This document shows, piece after piece, positions 49,948-61,600 of a stretch of DNA of 64,000 nt. The notes below the pieces were generated by a model that ran no database searches, was not told where the DNA came from, and worked only from the letters and a program-made list of their open reading frames with translations. The stretch covers positions 16,510,537 to 16,574,536 of the forward strand of contig OZ038532.1 in NCBI GenBank assembly GCA_964036665.1, in the 5' to 3' direction. The DNA comes from Gordius sp. MW1. Lineage: Eukaryota > Nematomorpha > Gordioida > Gordea > Gordiidae. How positions within the stretch are numbered: position 1 is the stretch's first letter; each line of letters begins with the position of its first letter. A program made the position numbers and the translations under genes.

Positions 49948-50721
49948 TCTGAAGAAATTATTGCTATGCTATAAGGTGAATATTTAAAGTTTAAAATTTA
50001 ATACACGTTGGCCCTGAACCAAGGCCTATAACATTAAATACGAATCCTAGAGTATTAAAAATTGGACTGATATTTACTTAGAACATTTCTTGGTGGATCC
50101 TTTATGTACTTAGATACAAATCCCACCCTCTTTTGAAGATTTGTATAAAACCCCTTATTTATAAAACTTCTAACAATTAATTAATACTGTTCTTAAAAAT
50201 TTGCAAATTGTCACTTTTGTTTAGAAACAAAGTTATTTTTATATAATTAAAAATTAGGTCGATATTCCAATAAAGTTACTTCCAATGTAGCCTGCCAATT
50301 CTATCGTCTAAAAATAAATTTTCGAGCCAAGATTTCTCTCTAGGATGCTATTGATTACGACTATCGATATTTTTTTTCTGTAGAAGACGTCAAAGATCTC
50401 AGAATTCTATCCGAGTTTCTAAATACATCCGTCATATAAAGCTGTCGTTTCTTTGTGTGATAGGAATTTTATGCAGCTAATTGAAGTTCGGAAATTCCTT
50501 CCAACCGCTGGCAATTAGATCCTAAATCTATCATACAAATAGTTAACATTCATTTTAAATGGATTTTTTTTTAAATTCCTTATTCAAATACCACTGAAAT
50601 AAAGACTCTCCCTTAAATTTATCCAACACCTGCGTTTAATTAATTGCGCTAACATATCTGCAAATTAAATCTCTTTGAACATCTTCCAACGTATTGTTGA
50701 ATTAATGATAAAATTTATGTT
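49948..50721. other. 5' flank of the ABRA-like gene
   Basis: No TATA box or E-box match was recognised near the start. An upstream ATG at 50706 opens a six-codon frame (ATG ATA AAA TTT ATG TTA) whose TGA overlaps the gene's ATG; whether it is in the transcript is unknown. Nothing else found. Confidence 0.4.
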
Positions 50722-51558
50722 ATGACGAGCCCTACACAACGTGCCAATAAATCAAATCAATGGCCTACTACATCCTTTCCTTCCAATGAGTCATTAGATC
50801 GACAAGAGAATATTTCTGATAATATACATAAAGCAACTTCCTCCCCTCTAACGACAGCGAATAACGAAATAAATATTCCATCAAAAAATATCTCTTTTTT
50901 AAATACATCTCAAATCTCCTCGGAACAAACTAGGCGTTTGAGTTATATAACTATGTACGAAACCAGCTTAAACAAAAGGTTAAGTACAGGTGGAATAGGT
51001 GCCATTGTTGGAAAATTTAATTCCGCCATACAAGAACATGAAAAAAAGCAATGCTTAAATCCTTTTTCAAATTCCTTTAATCCAGATATGGCTAATTCCA
51101 ATAGACCTGATCCCTCAGATTCTCTTAATTATGGTAGACCTGTTAGGGGTTCTAAAACTGATATTAGGGCCCAAGAAGCGGCCCGGCATATTCAACGGGA
51201 GGTGGAACTTATGCTAGAATTAGTCAAAAAACAAGGAAGTGTTGATCCTGCAAATGGTTTAACCTTTATTACGTTCGGGCGTCTATTTTCCCTTTACAAC
51301 AATATATCGGACAAGTTGGTCGGTATTTTGCTGCGGGCCCGAAGACACGGACTTGTGGCATTTCAAGGCGAGATGTTATATCAGCGTCGCGATGAAGCAG
51401 AGCCCATTTACTTGCTGTATGAAAGCTCTTCTGAGCCACCATTAACTGAATCCCAGACAGACGATCGTTTAAAAGAATTGCAAAATAAAAGCTGCGAAAT
51501 TCAAGGTGATCGAAGCAAATTGAAAGCTCGCGTTAATAAAGAACATTCCATTAAATAA
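50722..51558 (+). CDS. ABRA/STARS-like protein with C-terminal Costars domain, intronless
   Basis: 278 aa. ABRA (STARS) family proteins bind actin and activate Rho/MRTF-SRF signalling in muscle; the Costars domain is a small winged-helix actin-associated fold. The Costars domain spans about 152-233 (HIQREVELMLELV, TFITFGRLFSLYNNISDKLV, GILLRARRHGLVAFQGEMLY). It is preceded by NPFSNSF and NYGRPVRGSKT, which are typical of ABRA upstream of Costars. Residues 1-95 are Ser/Thr/Asn rich and not conserved. A 45-residue charged tail follows the domain, which vertebrate ABRA lacks. The first in-frame ATG is used. An AATAAA lies at 51737-51742, about 180 nt after the stop. No intron interrupts it, unlike the other host genes here. 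The frame is intact, so it is probably functional. Confidence 0.92.
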   Translation: MTSPTQRANKSNQWPTTSFPSNESLDRQENISDNIHKATSSPLTTANNEINIPSKNISFLNTSQISSEQTRRLSYITMYETSLNKRLSTGGIGAIVGKFNSAIQEHEKKQCLNPFSNSFNPDMANSNRPDPSDSLNYGRPVRGSKTDIRAQEAARHIQREVELMLELVKKQGSVDPANGLTFITFGRLFSLYNNISDKLVGILLRARRHGLVAFQGEMLYQRRDEAEPIYLLYESSSEPPLTESQTDDRLKELQNKSCEIQGDRSKLKARVNKEHSIK

Positions 51559-52002
51559 TTTGACATATATTCTCTAATCAATTATCATTCTTGTTAAGAA
51601 AGACACCTAAAAGTGCAATTTATTGTTAATAATAGTTATGTTAAATACATTTTATAATATTGATAATTTTTATCAATGTGTTGCACAAATTAGATGCAAT
51701 TTCGATCAAAATATACGTTACTTAATAGGCTCAATTAATAAAATCTCATCGAATCTTTAATTGACTATTGGATTTTTCAATTAAATATTTATGTGTCATT
51801 AAACTATTAAAAATTTAGGAGATATAATTATAATGATATTTTTTTGTTAATATTAAGACTTAGGTATGATGCAAATATAAATCAATTTCGTCTATTAAAT
51901 TATAATTAATTTATATATAGTTTTTTTTTAAATTGTGACCTTTTTGAGTTTAGGGAAGTAAACTTAAAAAATCGAATGACTAATAACTTTGTCGAATCAT
52001 TA
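51559..52002. other. 3' flank of the ABRA-like gene
   Basis: AT-rich; contains the AATAAA noted for the gene. Nothing else recognised. Confidence 0.5.
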
Positions 52003-52010
52003 CTGCCATG

Positions 52011-52411
52011 CATGGGCGTACGCAGGGGGGGGGGGGCAGTGCCCCCCCCCCCTTAATTTAAAAAAAAATTTCAATACAAAACCCTAACAAATTAAAAAAA
52101 ATTATGTTTTGCCCCCCCCCCCTAATTAGCCGGAGGGGGGCAGCCGACCTAATTTGCCGGGGGGGGGGGGGGGCAGGGGGTCTGGCTGCCCACACTGCCT
52201 ATAGGGCAGTTGCTTTTTTATTTGCTCTCAAGAAAATTTTTGGATGTCGAGACCTTTTTTTTTATTTGCTCTTAGGAAAATTTTTGGATGTCGAGACCCT
52301 TTTTTTTAAGCTCTAAGGAAAATTTTTGGATGTCGAGACCTTTTTTTTTTGCTCTTAGGAAAAAAAATTTCTGCCCCCCCCCCCCTAATTCAAAACATGG
52401 GTACGCCCATG
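52011..52411. mobile_element. GGCGTACGC/GTAGCC-family hAT MITE, 401 bp
   Basis: Exact 8-bp duplication CTGCCATG (52003-52010, 52412-52419). Ends CATGGGCGTACGCAGGGG and ...CATGGGTACGCCCATG. Multiple poly-G and poly-C tracts of up to 14 nt, and an internal ~60-bp tandem (TTTTTGGATGTCGAGACC x3). Confidence 0.9.
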
Positions 52412-52479
52412 CTGCCATGTGGTGTTTTATATATTGATTTGGTTTTTTTACCGTGTCATCAAACAATTTATGTTTTACC

Positions 52480-52556
52480 ACCCCCCCCCCCCCTTAATTA
52501 GACTTTTAAACGTTTCGCCCCCCCCCCCTAAATCCAAAACCTGGCTACGCCCATGA
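52480..52556. mobile_element. Right-end fragment of the GGCGTAGCC hAT family
   Basis: Two poly-C tracts, AAATCCAAAACCTGGCTACG and CCCATG. The left end is missing. Confidence 0.75.
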
Positions 52557-52769
52557 ATTTGATCATTAAATTGATACTTTTAAAAAATCCTATTTTGATG
52601 ACGGACGTTAAACTAAATTGATATATATTTTTTTCTAACAAATTTTCTATCGTTATTTTTTTAAATATTTAAATATACTGTAGTGAAATAAGTTGTAATA
52701 TACTCCCTAAAGGGGATGAAAAGAACGATGAGTTATGGGGAGACGAAAGCACCAAAAAAATTAAAAATT

Positions 52770-52857
52770 AAAAAAATTTACGTTTTGCCCCCCCCCCCTA
52801 ATTGAACTTCTAAACGTTTTGCCCCCCCCCCTAATCCAAAACCTGGCTACGCCCATG
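52770..52857. mobile_element. Right-end fragment of the GGCGTAGCC hAT family
   Basis: ATTTACGTTTTGCCCCCC, CTTCTAAACGTTTTGCC and CCTGGCTACGCCCATG, matching the right half of 23535-23698. Confidence 0.8.
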
Positions 52858-53312
52858 AACTCACTTGATCTACAACAAATTATAAATGATAAATTTGCAT
52901 TGTTATTAAGCAGCTACAACGATCTATTTAAACTCTGAGAAGGTATTTATATAAATATAATGTATTTAAATGTATTCCTATCATATGGGCAAATTTATTG
53001 TTTTGGTTGCAATTAATTTTTTAAAAGCTTATTGTTTTCCTTGCCTTTATAATTGATATAATTTAAACTAATTTATTGAAAAAGATAACTTTTTACGCGC
53101 GATATGTTACTTTGGGATTTATGAGTCATAATTCATTGAAATTTTTATTAAGCTTAGAAAACTAATTAAAAACACTCATTATATTTAAAATTAACAAAAG
53201 CAACAAAAATTGATTATATGCAAGTAAAAAATACATTAAAAATTATAAATTGAAAATGTTATAATTTTAAAATTGAAAAAAGCACAAATCTCCAATTTTA
53301 AACAGTGAAGGC

Positions 53313-53757
53313 TATGGGCGTACGCAGGTTTTGAATTAGGGGGGGGGGGGGGGCAGATTAAAAAAAAAGGTCTCGACATTTTCCCGAGAGCAAAAAAAAT
53401 AGGTCTCCACTATCCAAAATTTCCCTGAAAGCAGAAAAAAAGGTCTCCACTATCCAAAATTTTCCTGAAAGCAAAAAAAAAAAGGTCTCGACTATCCAAA
53501 AATTTTCCTGAGAGCAAATAAAAAAAGCAACTGCCCTAAATTAGGCAGTGTGGGTGGGCAGCCAGACCCCCTGCCCCCCCCCCTGGCAAATTAGGGGGGG
53601 GGGGCAGGGAGTCCGGCTGCCCCCTCCGGCTAATTAGGGGGGGCAAAACATAATTTTTTTAATTTGTTAGGGTTTTTGTATTCAAATTTTTTTTAATTAG
53701 GGGGGGGGGGCAGCCGCCACCCCCTTACCCCCCCCCCCCCCCCTGCGTACGCCCACG
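53313..53757. mobile_element. GGCGTACGC-family hAT MITE, 445 bp
   Basis: Exact 8-bp duplication GTGAAGGC (53305-53312, 53758-53765). Ends TATGGGCGTACGCAGG / CCTGCGTACGCCCACG. It carries at least six G or C homopolymer runs, and an internal tandem with GGTCTC(C/G)AC(T/A)ATCCAAAA, the complement of the tandem in 52011-52411, so the two lie in opposite orientation. Confidence 0.9.
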
Positions 53758-53765
53758 GTGAAGGC

Positions 53766-55682
53766 AACTAAAAGCTAAATGCTGGGTAACCACGGCTTTT
53801 AAAACCTAAGTTGATTTGAAAAGCATAGGATAATTAAAAACGTTTTAATTAACATAAATCTTAAAAAAAATCCAATTAATATGCCAACATGCCTTACTTA
53901 ACCTTTTAAATTAATAAAGCCACTTCCGAGGCTTAGGAATTAATTTTTTGTTAGTCACATAATCATATACTTAATGCCCTAAGATTTCTATGGGGTGTAA
54001 ATGAAGGTTAGTACAGGTACTAACTCCTTTCTAAGGAAATTTAAAGTTTTGAGAAAAAATTAAGAGTGTGGAGGCAAACTATGATCTTTAAATATTTTAA
54101 AAATTAATAAATTAGACAATATTGATAAATTAAAAAACCTCCATAATTCAATTTTTTTTAGTCAAGCAGGGTTTTGCAATAAGTTTTTTTAAGTTTATAA
54201 AATATTTAACTTGAATCTAAATAAAATTTAAAAATTATTAAATGTATCTATTAAAAACAATCTATAATATTGTGATTAGTGCTCATAATTTTTAAAAGGG
54301 AGGGAAAATTACTTTTAAATCAACCCGATTTAGACTTTAACCCAAACTCTATAAAACATAAGGTAAAACTAAGATAAAAATTCAATTTTTAATTGCTATC
54401 TTTTTTTTGGGGTGACTTTTCTCATAAAATGAGGGAAGTGTCTTGCCCAACTTGTTGGTTTAAACTATTCCCAAAATAAAAAATGACCTCTGTTTGAATT
54501 TTATTTGTCTGACTTCGGTAAGAGGCAAATTTTCTTTTTATTTTGGATCCGACTAGAGCCCGACACGAAAAATTAATTTTGAAGCATTCATTAACATATA
54601 AATGCCTCCCCTTTCACAATCATTTCTCAACCCCCCGCCACCTTTAACCCACCTTATCGGCTCGGTTGGACATGACTCGAGTCTGATCCGCCATCTTTTA
54701 TAAATCTCAACTGATTATGTTTTAAACATAAATTAAAATTTATATATGTCCACGCCCCCCCCCCTCCTTAACCAAGGTCCGAATGACAGAATAATTAAAA
54801 TATGATTTATCTTCCAGAGCCTTTATTTACACACTAATGGAATAAACTATAGTTTAATAAATAATTTATTTTTTCGCGTATAATGAAGGTTTAAATAATT
54901 TTTTTACGCTTTAAGCACCAACTTTGCTAAAAGTCAAATAAATATTTACATTGGATAAATACGGCATTTTGTCTTGATATTTCGGACATTTCTATCCTCA
55001 CAATTGCATTCATTAAAGGATATAATAAAAGACATTTAATAAAGACTCATTTGAGTTGGAATATGTAAATAAATTTTGCGTATCGATAGAAGCTATTACA
55101 TAAGCCTACCTTATGCTAGAGTAATTTAATTATGAAGTGGGCAGTTGTAAAATGAATTCAAGAATATTATTGGAATTTATATTTTAATCTTTAATATTGT
55201 TTCCCTCCAATATTTTTTGAAACCAAGCAATCAATTAGAATTAAACTAAACACTGACAAAAAATAGCACCTTTATAAACTAAATAAATATATTGTGTGAG
55301 CGTTGATTATCACAAGTCAGTTATTTTATTAGTGTTGATTAATTAATATCAAATTTTGATTTCATGATGACTTACAATGTTCCTAAAATAATAATGTCCT
55401 TTTCAATTATCAGAAAGTCTTTATAGGAAAATAAATCCTTTAGGGGCTTTTAAAAAACTTTGGTCGGTGACCGATATTATTGAATAGATGAGAACCATTT
55501 CGTAAAAGTATGATAGTAATAAAAGACACTATCATCCTGCAAGCACTCATTGTGAATGGGCAATACTATATTTTTGCTACATGTTCTGGCACAAATAAAT
55601 ATCAGTCTCATATAAAATACAAAAGCGAAGTCAAATATTACACGGCAACAGTGTATGGGTCGTAGATAGTTAACAATAACGT
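53766..55682. other. AT-rich intergenic stretch between ABRA-like and PLD3
   Basis: At about 54548-54700 (CTAGAGCCCGACACG, GGCTCGGTTGGACATGACTC) is a fragment of the GGGCTCGGGC hAT family. A TTTATT (AATAAA on the minus strand) near 55325 is a possible distant poly(A) signal for PLD3. No gene supported. Confidence 0.45.
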
Positions 55683-58600
55683 TCAATAATCATGAGGTAT
55701 AGTGAAATTATTTAAATCTATAGCATATAGAGAATTCCAATCCCTCAAGAAAATGTTTTCTGCCTGCTTTCTTATATCAAAAGTTTCTCCCGATTTGCTA
55801 ACGTTATTAAACGATATCTGTGTTCGATTGGGGGTCAATACTAAACCCACACCACCAGTCCATCGAAAATAATCAGCGCTCCAATTTGAGGTGCCTATTA
55901 ATAAAGGCAAAAATGAAGTTATAAGGTTTTATATTTATCTGAGAATAACTAGGAATTCATCTAATTTTGTAGATGGACGTCGTCATGTATAGATATAGTG
56001 CTTAATAAATTTTTATACCAATATAAACAGAATCTTCTGTAACCATATATTTCGCATGATTAACTCTTGCATATGGAATATTTTTTTGATTTTCGTCAAA
56101 TGCCGGGATGATCATTATTTTCTATATATAAAGAATAATGTTTTAATGATTTTGAATTTACTGTATTAGTTAGTCATTTATAAGCTAAAGTCTTAAAATT
56201 CATTTTAAAAATTGTGGCATAATTAGATGATAACGACATTTTACAGAAGTATGAATGATGTTCATTGGCTATTAAATTAAAGAAAAAATGTCATAATAAC
56301 AGAGCAATTATAAATTAAAGTTCTTTCACTATTTATATTTACCAAGTCTAGATAAAATGCCTAGTTAAAACATTTCAGGCAAAATAGGGCCATGGTTTAG
56401 TTCATAAAATATGTTCAAAAACATCTAAGGTGGAAAAGTAAAAAAAATTTCTTATCAATAAGAGACAATTTTTATAAATTTAATTGTAATCTTTGCATAA
56501 TAAACAAACTCAGTTCCTCGGACCTAACCAGGGGTCACACCCCTCGACCCTCACTCGAATTTTCGGCCCTCGCTTGGGGCTCCGCCTATGGACATCCTTT
56601 TTATTGTTAAGTTTCAAACCTAGGTTATTCTAAAGATATTTGCTATGTATTGGGGGGGGGGGGAGATTTATTTGTATTATTGAGGGATTACTAAGAAGGG
56701 TGAATTTCTTTTTGGTCTTGTAGATATTTATTTACTTTAAAATACTACTAAAGTCGAACCTAAAATAAAATTAAAACGATAAACACACTATTAATTAACG
56801 ATCACGCATGATGTTAATTTGTTTTAAAAACTAAAATAAAAAATGCTATTTAGTGTTGTAAAAACGGCTGGGTTTTGTTTAGTCGACCTTTGGTTTTACT
56901 AAGATTAACGGCCGACTCCGGTCTGTTTTTCAAATCTCGACTAAGCCTAGAGGTCGGTTAAGAAAAACAGATCAAAAAACCTTTAGTTTGTTATGTCAAG
57001 TCGACTAAAACCAATGATCGACCAAATAAAACCCTGCCGTTTTTACAACACTAATCCTTAGGATCTATATCGTAATTACTCTTTTCATATACCCAGTGCA
57101 ATGCTCAAACGTTTTAAGGAATTTTAACTACCCATCTTATCGGCACCATAAGGATGTTAATTTTTACAGGAAATTGTAGGTTTATTAGGGTTGAAAAATA
57201 TTGAGTTAACAAAGGAGGGTGGAACGTAGGCCTCCGTGGGACAGGACATTTTTCCTGGAGGGAGGTTGCAAGAAATGCATAGCAATTAATAAACTGTTAA
57301 AGTAAATATTAATATATAATTTTTTTCAATGACCATCGCGGAAATATAATTCTCAAAACGCAATAGTTATGAATTTAAACAAGATTACAAGCCAGGGAGC
57401 CTCAAGGCTTTGAATTAAATATTGTAAGTCCACGTTTTTACCACTTGTATATCAGCATGTTCGGCACCTGATATCGCTATAAGAGAACGAAGAAATGGGA
57501 ATATATTAGGATTAGAATGCTTCCACCAACTGATCAAAAGTTTAATCTTTACACCTCTATTCAAGGCAGCGGTTTTAAGGGCATCATCAATAACAGACCA
57601 ATATCTAAAATATCATATATATTTAAAATTTATATATTAAACTTTAAAAAGTGATCAAATATGAAATAATTTGTCAGACTCTAACATATGATATAAATTA
57701 TAGCTAAGATATCTGTATAATAATTTACCCTTGTTTTATTAACATCATGGCATTTTATTAAAAAGATTTTTTACGTCATGCCAAATTCATTATACTTAAA
57801 TTATGCCCTATAAGACCCTGTCTGAACTTGTATAATAATTATACATTTCTTAAGTTTTTTGTTCAATCTTCATAAAATGTGATTATTTTTAAATCGGCCT
57901 TTAATTGCAAACACTTGTAAACGATTTTTATGAATAAAAATTTGCATTCTATAAGACAAGTAAAGCAAAAATCGGGAGTAGGCTAGTTACATTTCAAGGC
58001 AAAGTATGAATTATATTGCTTTTATAAATTAATCACAAATGCAATTATTATAGTAACAAGTTATAATATAGGCCATCTGGATGAACCAGGGTTTTTTATA
58101 TTTTAAACGAATCCAGCCGCGAATAATGAAAGTCGTGAGGTGGACTAGTTTTTGGGATTTACAGACCTTACTATGCGTTACTACTATTACTTGTTTATAG
58201 AATATTTTTAAATTAATTTATTTCAAAAATTTAACTATTTATGTAGCTATTTTAGTTAATATGCTTATTAAGTATTACAAAAGTAAGTTTTATAAGCCTG
58301 ATACTAATAACTTCAAATAGATATAAATCAGGGAATAGAAATTAAAATATAATTTTTTAAATTTTCATAAAACTTCACACTCTATTGTGACCTGCAAATT
58401 AATTGTATGCTCTAAAAATTTCGATAAATATTGGGGATGTCTGGATGAGCGCGAAGCGATGCGAAAATTTTGAGCATCAATTACAAATGATTTGAGTTGA
58501 TAACAGGGAAATATATATAATTTTGAACTTGTCCGATTAAATCCATTATAAAAAAGCCAAATATGCACACACTGTATAAACTAGTGGCTCTGATCGCTTC

Positions 58601-61600
58601 GCGCACATTATGAACGCCGCGTAAATCTGTTTAACAATGGCGAAATGCTTCAACAAAAGATGAAGAAATAGCCGATAAAATTTTCTCAGAAAAATCAGAA
58701 ATAATAACAAAAAAAAATTCGGTTCATAAGCCTTAAATTTTACGAATTTGGTACCATAGTGGCAAAATGTGACTGCCATGGGCGTACGCAGCTTTAAATT
58801 AGGGGGGGGGGCAGATTAAAATTTTCCTGCGACCAAAATAAAAAAAAGGTCTCGACATCCAAAAATTTTCCTAAGAGCGAGCAAAAAAAAAGCAACTGCC
58901 CTAAATTAGGCAGTGTGGGCAGCCCCTCCGGCTAATTAGGGGGGGGGGCAAAACATAATTTTTTTTATTAGGGGGGGGGGGGCGCCCCCCCCCCCTGCGT
59001 ACGCCCCCCCCCCCCCTGCAACCCCTGGCCCTGACAAGCAAAATTTAAATTTGCCCGCGTCCTGCCAATCTCAAAATAACTGTAATAGCTTTATTAACAA
59101 TTATGAATATCTATCTATCCTTTTTATAGTAGTTTTCTTACTGAAATTTTTTAAGGTATAGGGTTCCAGGAATATACTCCATCACCGATATGTAAATAAA
59201 TTTTTTGGCCGTTGATATAACCTTAACTACACCGTCTATATCATTTGTGCGACCATCAGCACACAACTCAGCTGGTGAACTCTTTAAATAAAAAAATGGG
59301 TACATAATAACTTAAAATTATGAAAAATTTAATGTTTTTTTTTATATATTTGCAAACTTAAAAGCAAGGTTTCATAGAGCAATTAGGGGAAGATATAATA
59401 CAACCCCCCCCCTCCCCTCATCATTTAATATAAATTGATGAAAGAATCCCGTTTAAAAATGCTGTTCAAATGAGGCCTTTTTTATAATAGTAATAATAAA
59501 ATGGACGTAACATAAAATGGTTAGGGCATGGCTTTAAATCAACGATAATAATATTTTAGATTGTCATAAATTGTGCGCAATTACCGTAATGTAGGTTTGA
59601 TATAGAGTAGGTAATCTGTCAATTAATAAATCTCTCGATTTTAATTCTTGATAGCCTTTAACGATCATGGGATCAGATGAGTTAATGTTCGTTGAAAAAT
59701 AACTTGGCCACCTTGATGGAATTTTGGAGCCCGAAGGATCACCCAAGTACCAGTAGGTCTCAAAAATTTTCATAATGTCTGTTGCAAGGCACGAACAATT
59801 TTTAATAACTAATCCAATTTCTTTAACCTGTAATTATAATTTAAAATGTTTAGAATATATTTGACAAATTGTACAGCCATATGATTTGAGTTTTCGATAA
59901 ATGGGCTAAATAAAACATATTTATCAAGCTTGTGAGGTTTTATGTCGGCAAAAGGTTTTGCATTAATTTCATTTTTACTTTATGTTTAAACTAATGTCTA
60001 AATAAATTATAAGGTAAAAAAAGAATACTTTCCTATAATATGTTTTCTGGGCGACTTTGATACAATAAAGCTAATCAGTTAGATGTAAAATTTTACCTGT
60101 AAACTACATATTAGGGTTAATAGATTAATAAAAAGCATAATATTTCCAAAAATATTCATACTATGTGAGTAGTGTTGTTAAAACGGCTGGGTTGTCTGGT
60201 CGGCCTGTGGTTTAACTAAGACTAACGGTCGACCCTGGCCTGCTTTTAAATTTCGACTAAGCCTAGAGGTCGACTAAACATAAACAGACCAAAACCTTTC
60301 GTCTGCTTATGTTTAGTCGACTAAATTAAAGGTCGATTAAACAAAACCCAGCCGTTTTTTACAACACTTAATGTGAGTTCATTAATTATTGAACAAAAGT
60401 AACACCTACAGGCATTCATATTACCTGAGTCAACGATCTCCAATCCATATTGGCACTTCCGATGTAAAAATGTAAATTATCAAATATCCATAATTTGGTA
60501 TGGAGAATACCATGACCAAAATAATCTGGAAAATTCACTTTACGAACTTCAGCATTGGCTAAAATCATCAAAAAAAATATATAAAATTTATAACCTTTTT
60601 AAAATTGTAAAGTAAAGATTTGTTTTCTAAACAATGCTTTTTTAAACAATTTCAAGATAAAAACAGTTTAAGCATGGTTAAAATCGTCAATTTTATCATC
60701 TTTACCAGATTGAGACAGTATCATGGTGTCGGGAGACGCAAGATCGGCATCATGAACTATCCTAATCTTTATACCCCTCACAGCTCCAGCATGATAAAGG
60801 GCATCAAAAATAGCTTGACCCTAATGTTACATATATTCAAAAACCGACATAAAATATTGCTATCTCATCTAAATTTTTTTTATGGAAAGTAAATATATGG
60901 TACTAAAAACCCCAAATTGCTATTATGGTAAATCAAATTTGTCGAAACCAAAAATAAAAATAACGTCTAGTCTAGACTTTTGATTTATCGAGTGGACGCT
61001 TTATGAATACTAATGAAAGATGGCGATTATTAAGTTGCGTGGCTATAATACAAAATATGCAAAAGGGATGGAGAGGAGGGTAATCGATTTATGGGTAGTT
61101 CGGTGAACTGTTAGGACACCACTAACCATGGGCTAGCGAAGTTCATAATAAATTCAGTGAGACAAGACATCCCAATATTTATCGAAATTTTTAGAGCATA
61201 CATTTAATTTGCAGGTCACAATAGTATAAAATTATATTTGAATTTCTATTCCCTGATTTATATCTATTTAAAGTTATTAGTATCAGGCTTATAAAACTTA
61301 CTTTTGTAATACTTAATAAGCATATTAACTAAAATAACTATATAAATAATTAAATTTTTTAAAAATATTCTATAACATAAAAATGACCATATAATATAAC
61401 ACTAATGTATTTAAGAAAGAACTGAAATTTTCAATGTTTAGATTAAGAAAATCTATATAAGATTATCATTAAGGTGCAAACCATTGTAACCTGGATATAG
61501 ATGGGGGGGGGGGGGGGGGGGGGGGGGAGAGAGAGAGAGATTTAAAGTCAAGGAGAAAAAACAATGTTTTTTTCTAGTTTTTATGAATTTGATGATAAAT

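Noticed and set aside
52104..52481. Open frames with Gly-rich and [11 protein letters not shown] repeats
   Set aside because: Lie in and beside the hAT MITE and its internal tandem; no protein support.
58546..58779. 77-codon minus-strand frame
   Set aside because: Inside PLD3 intron 6, next to a MITE, no conserved residues.
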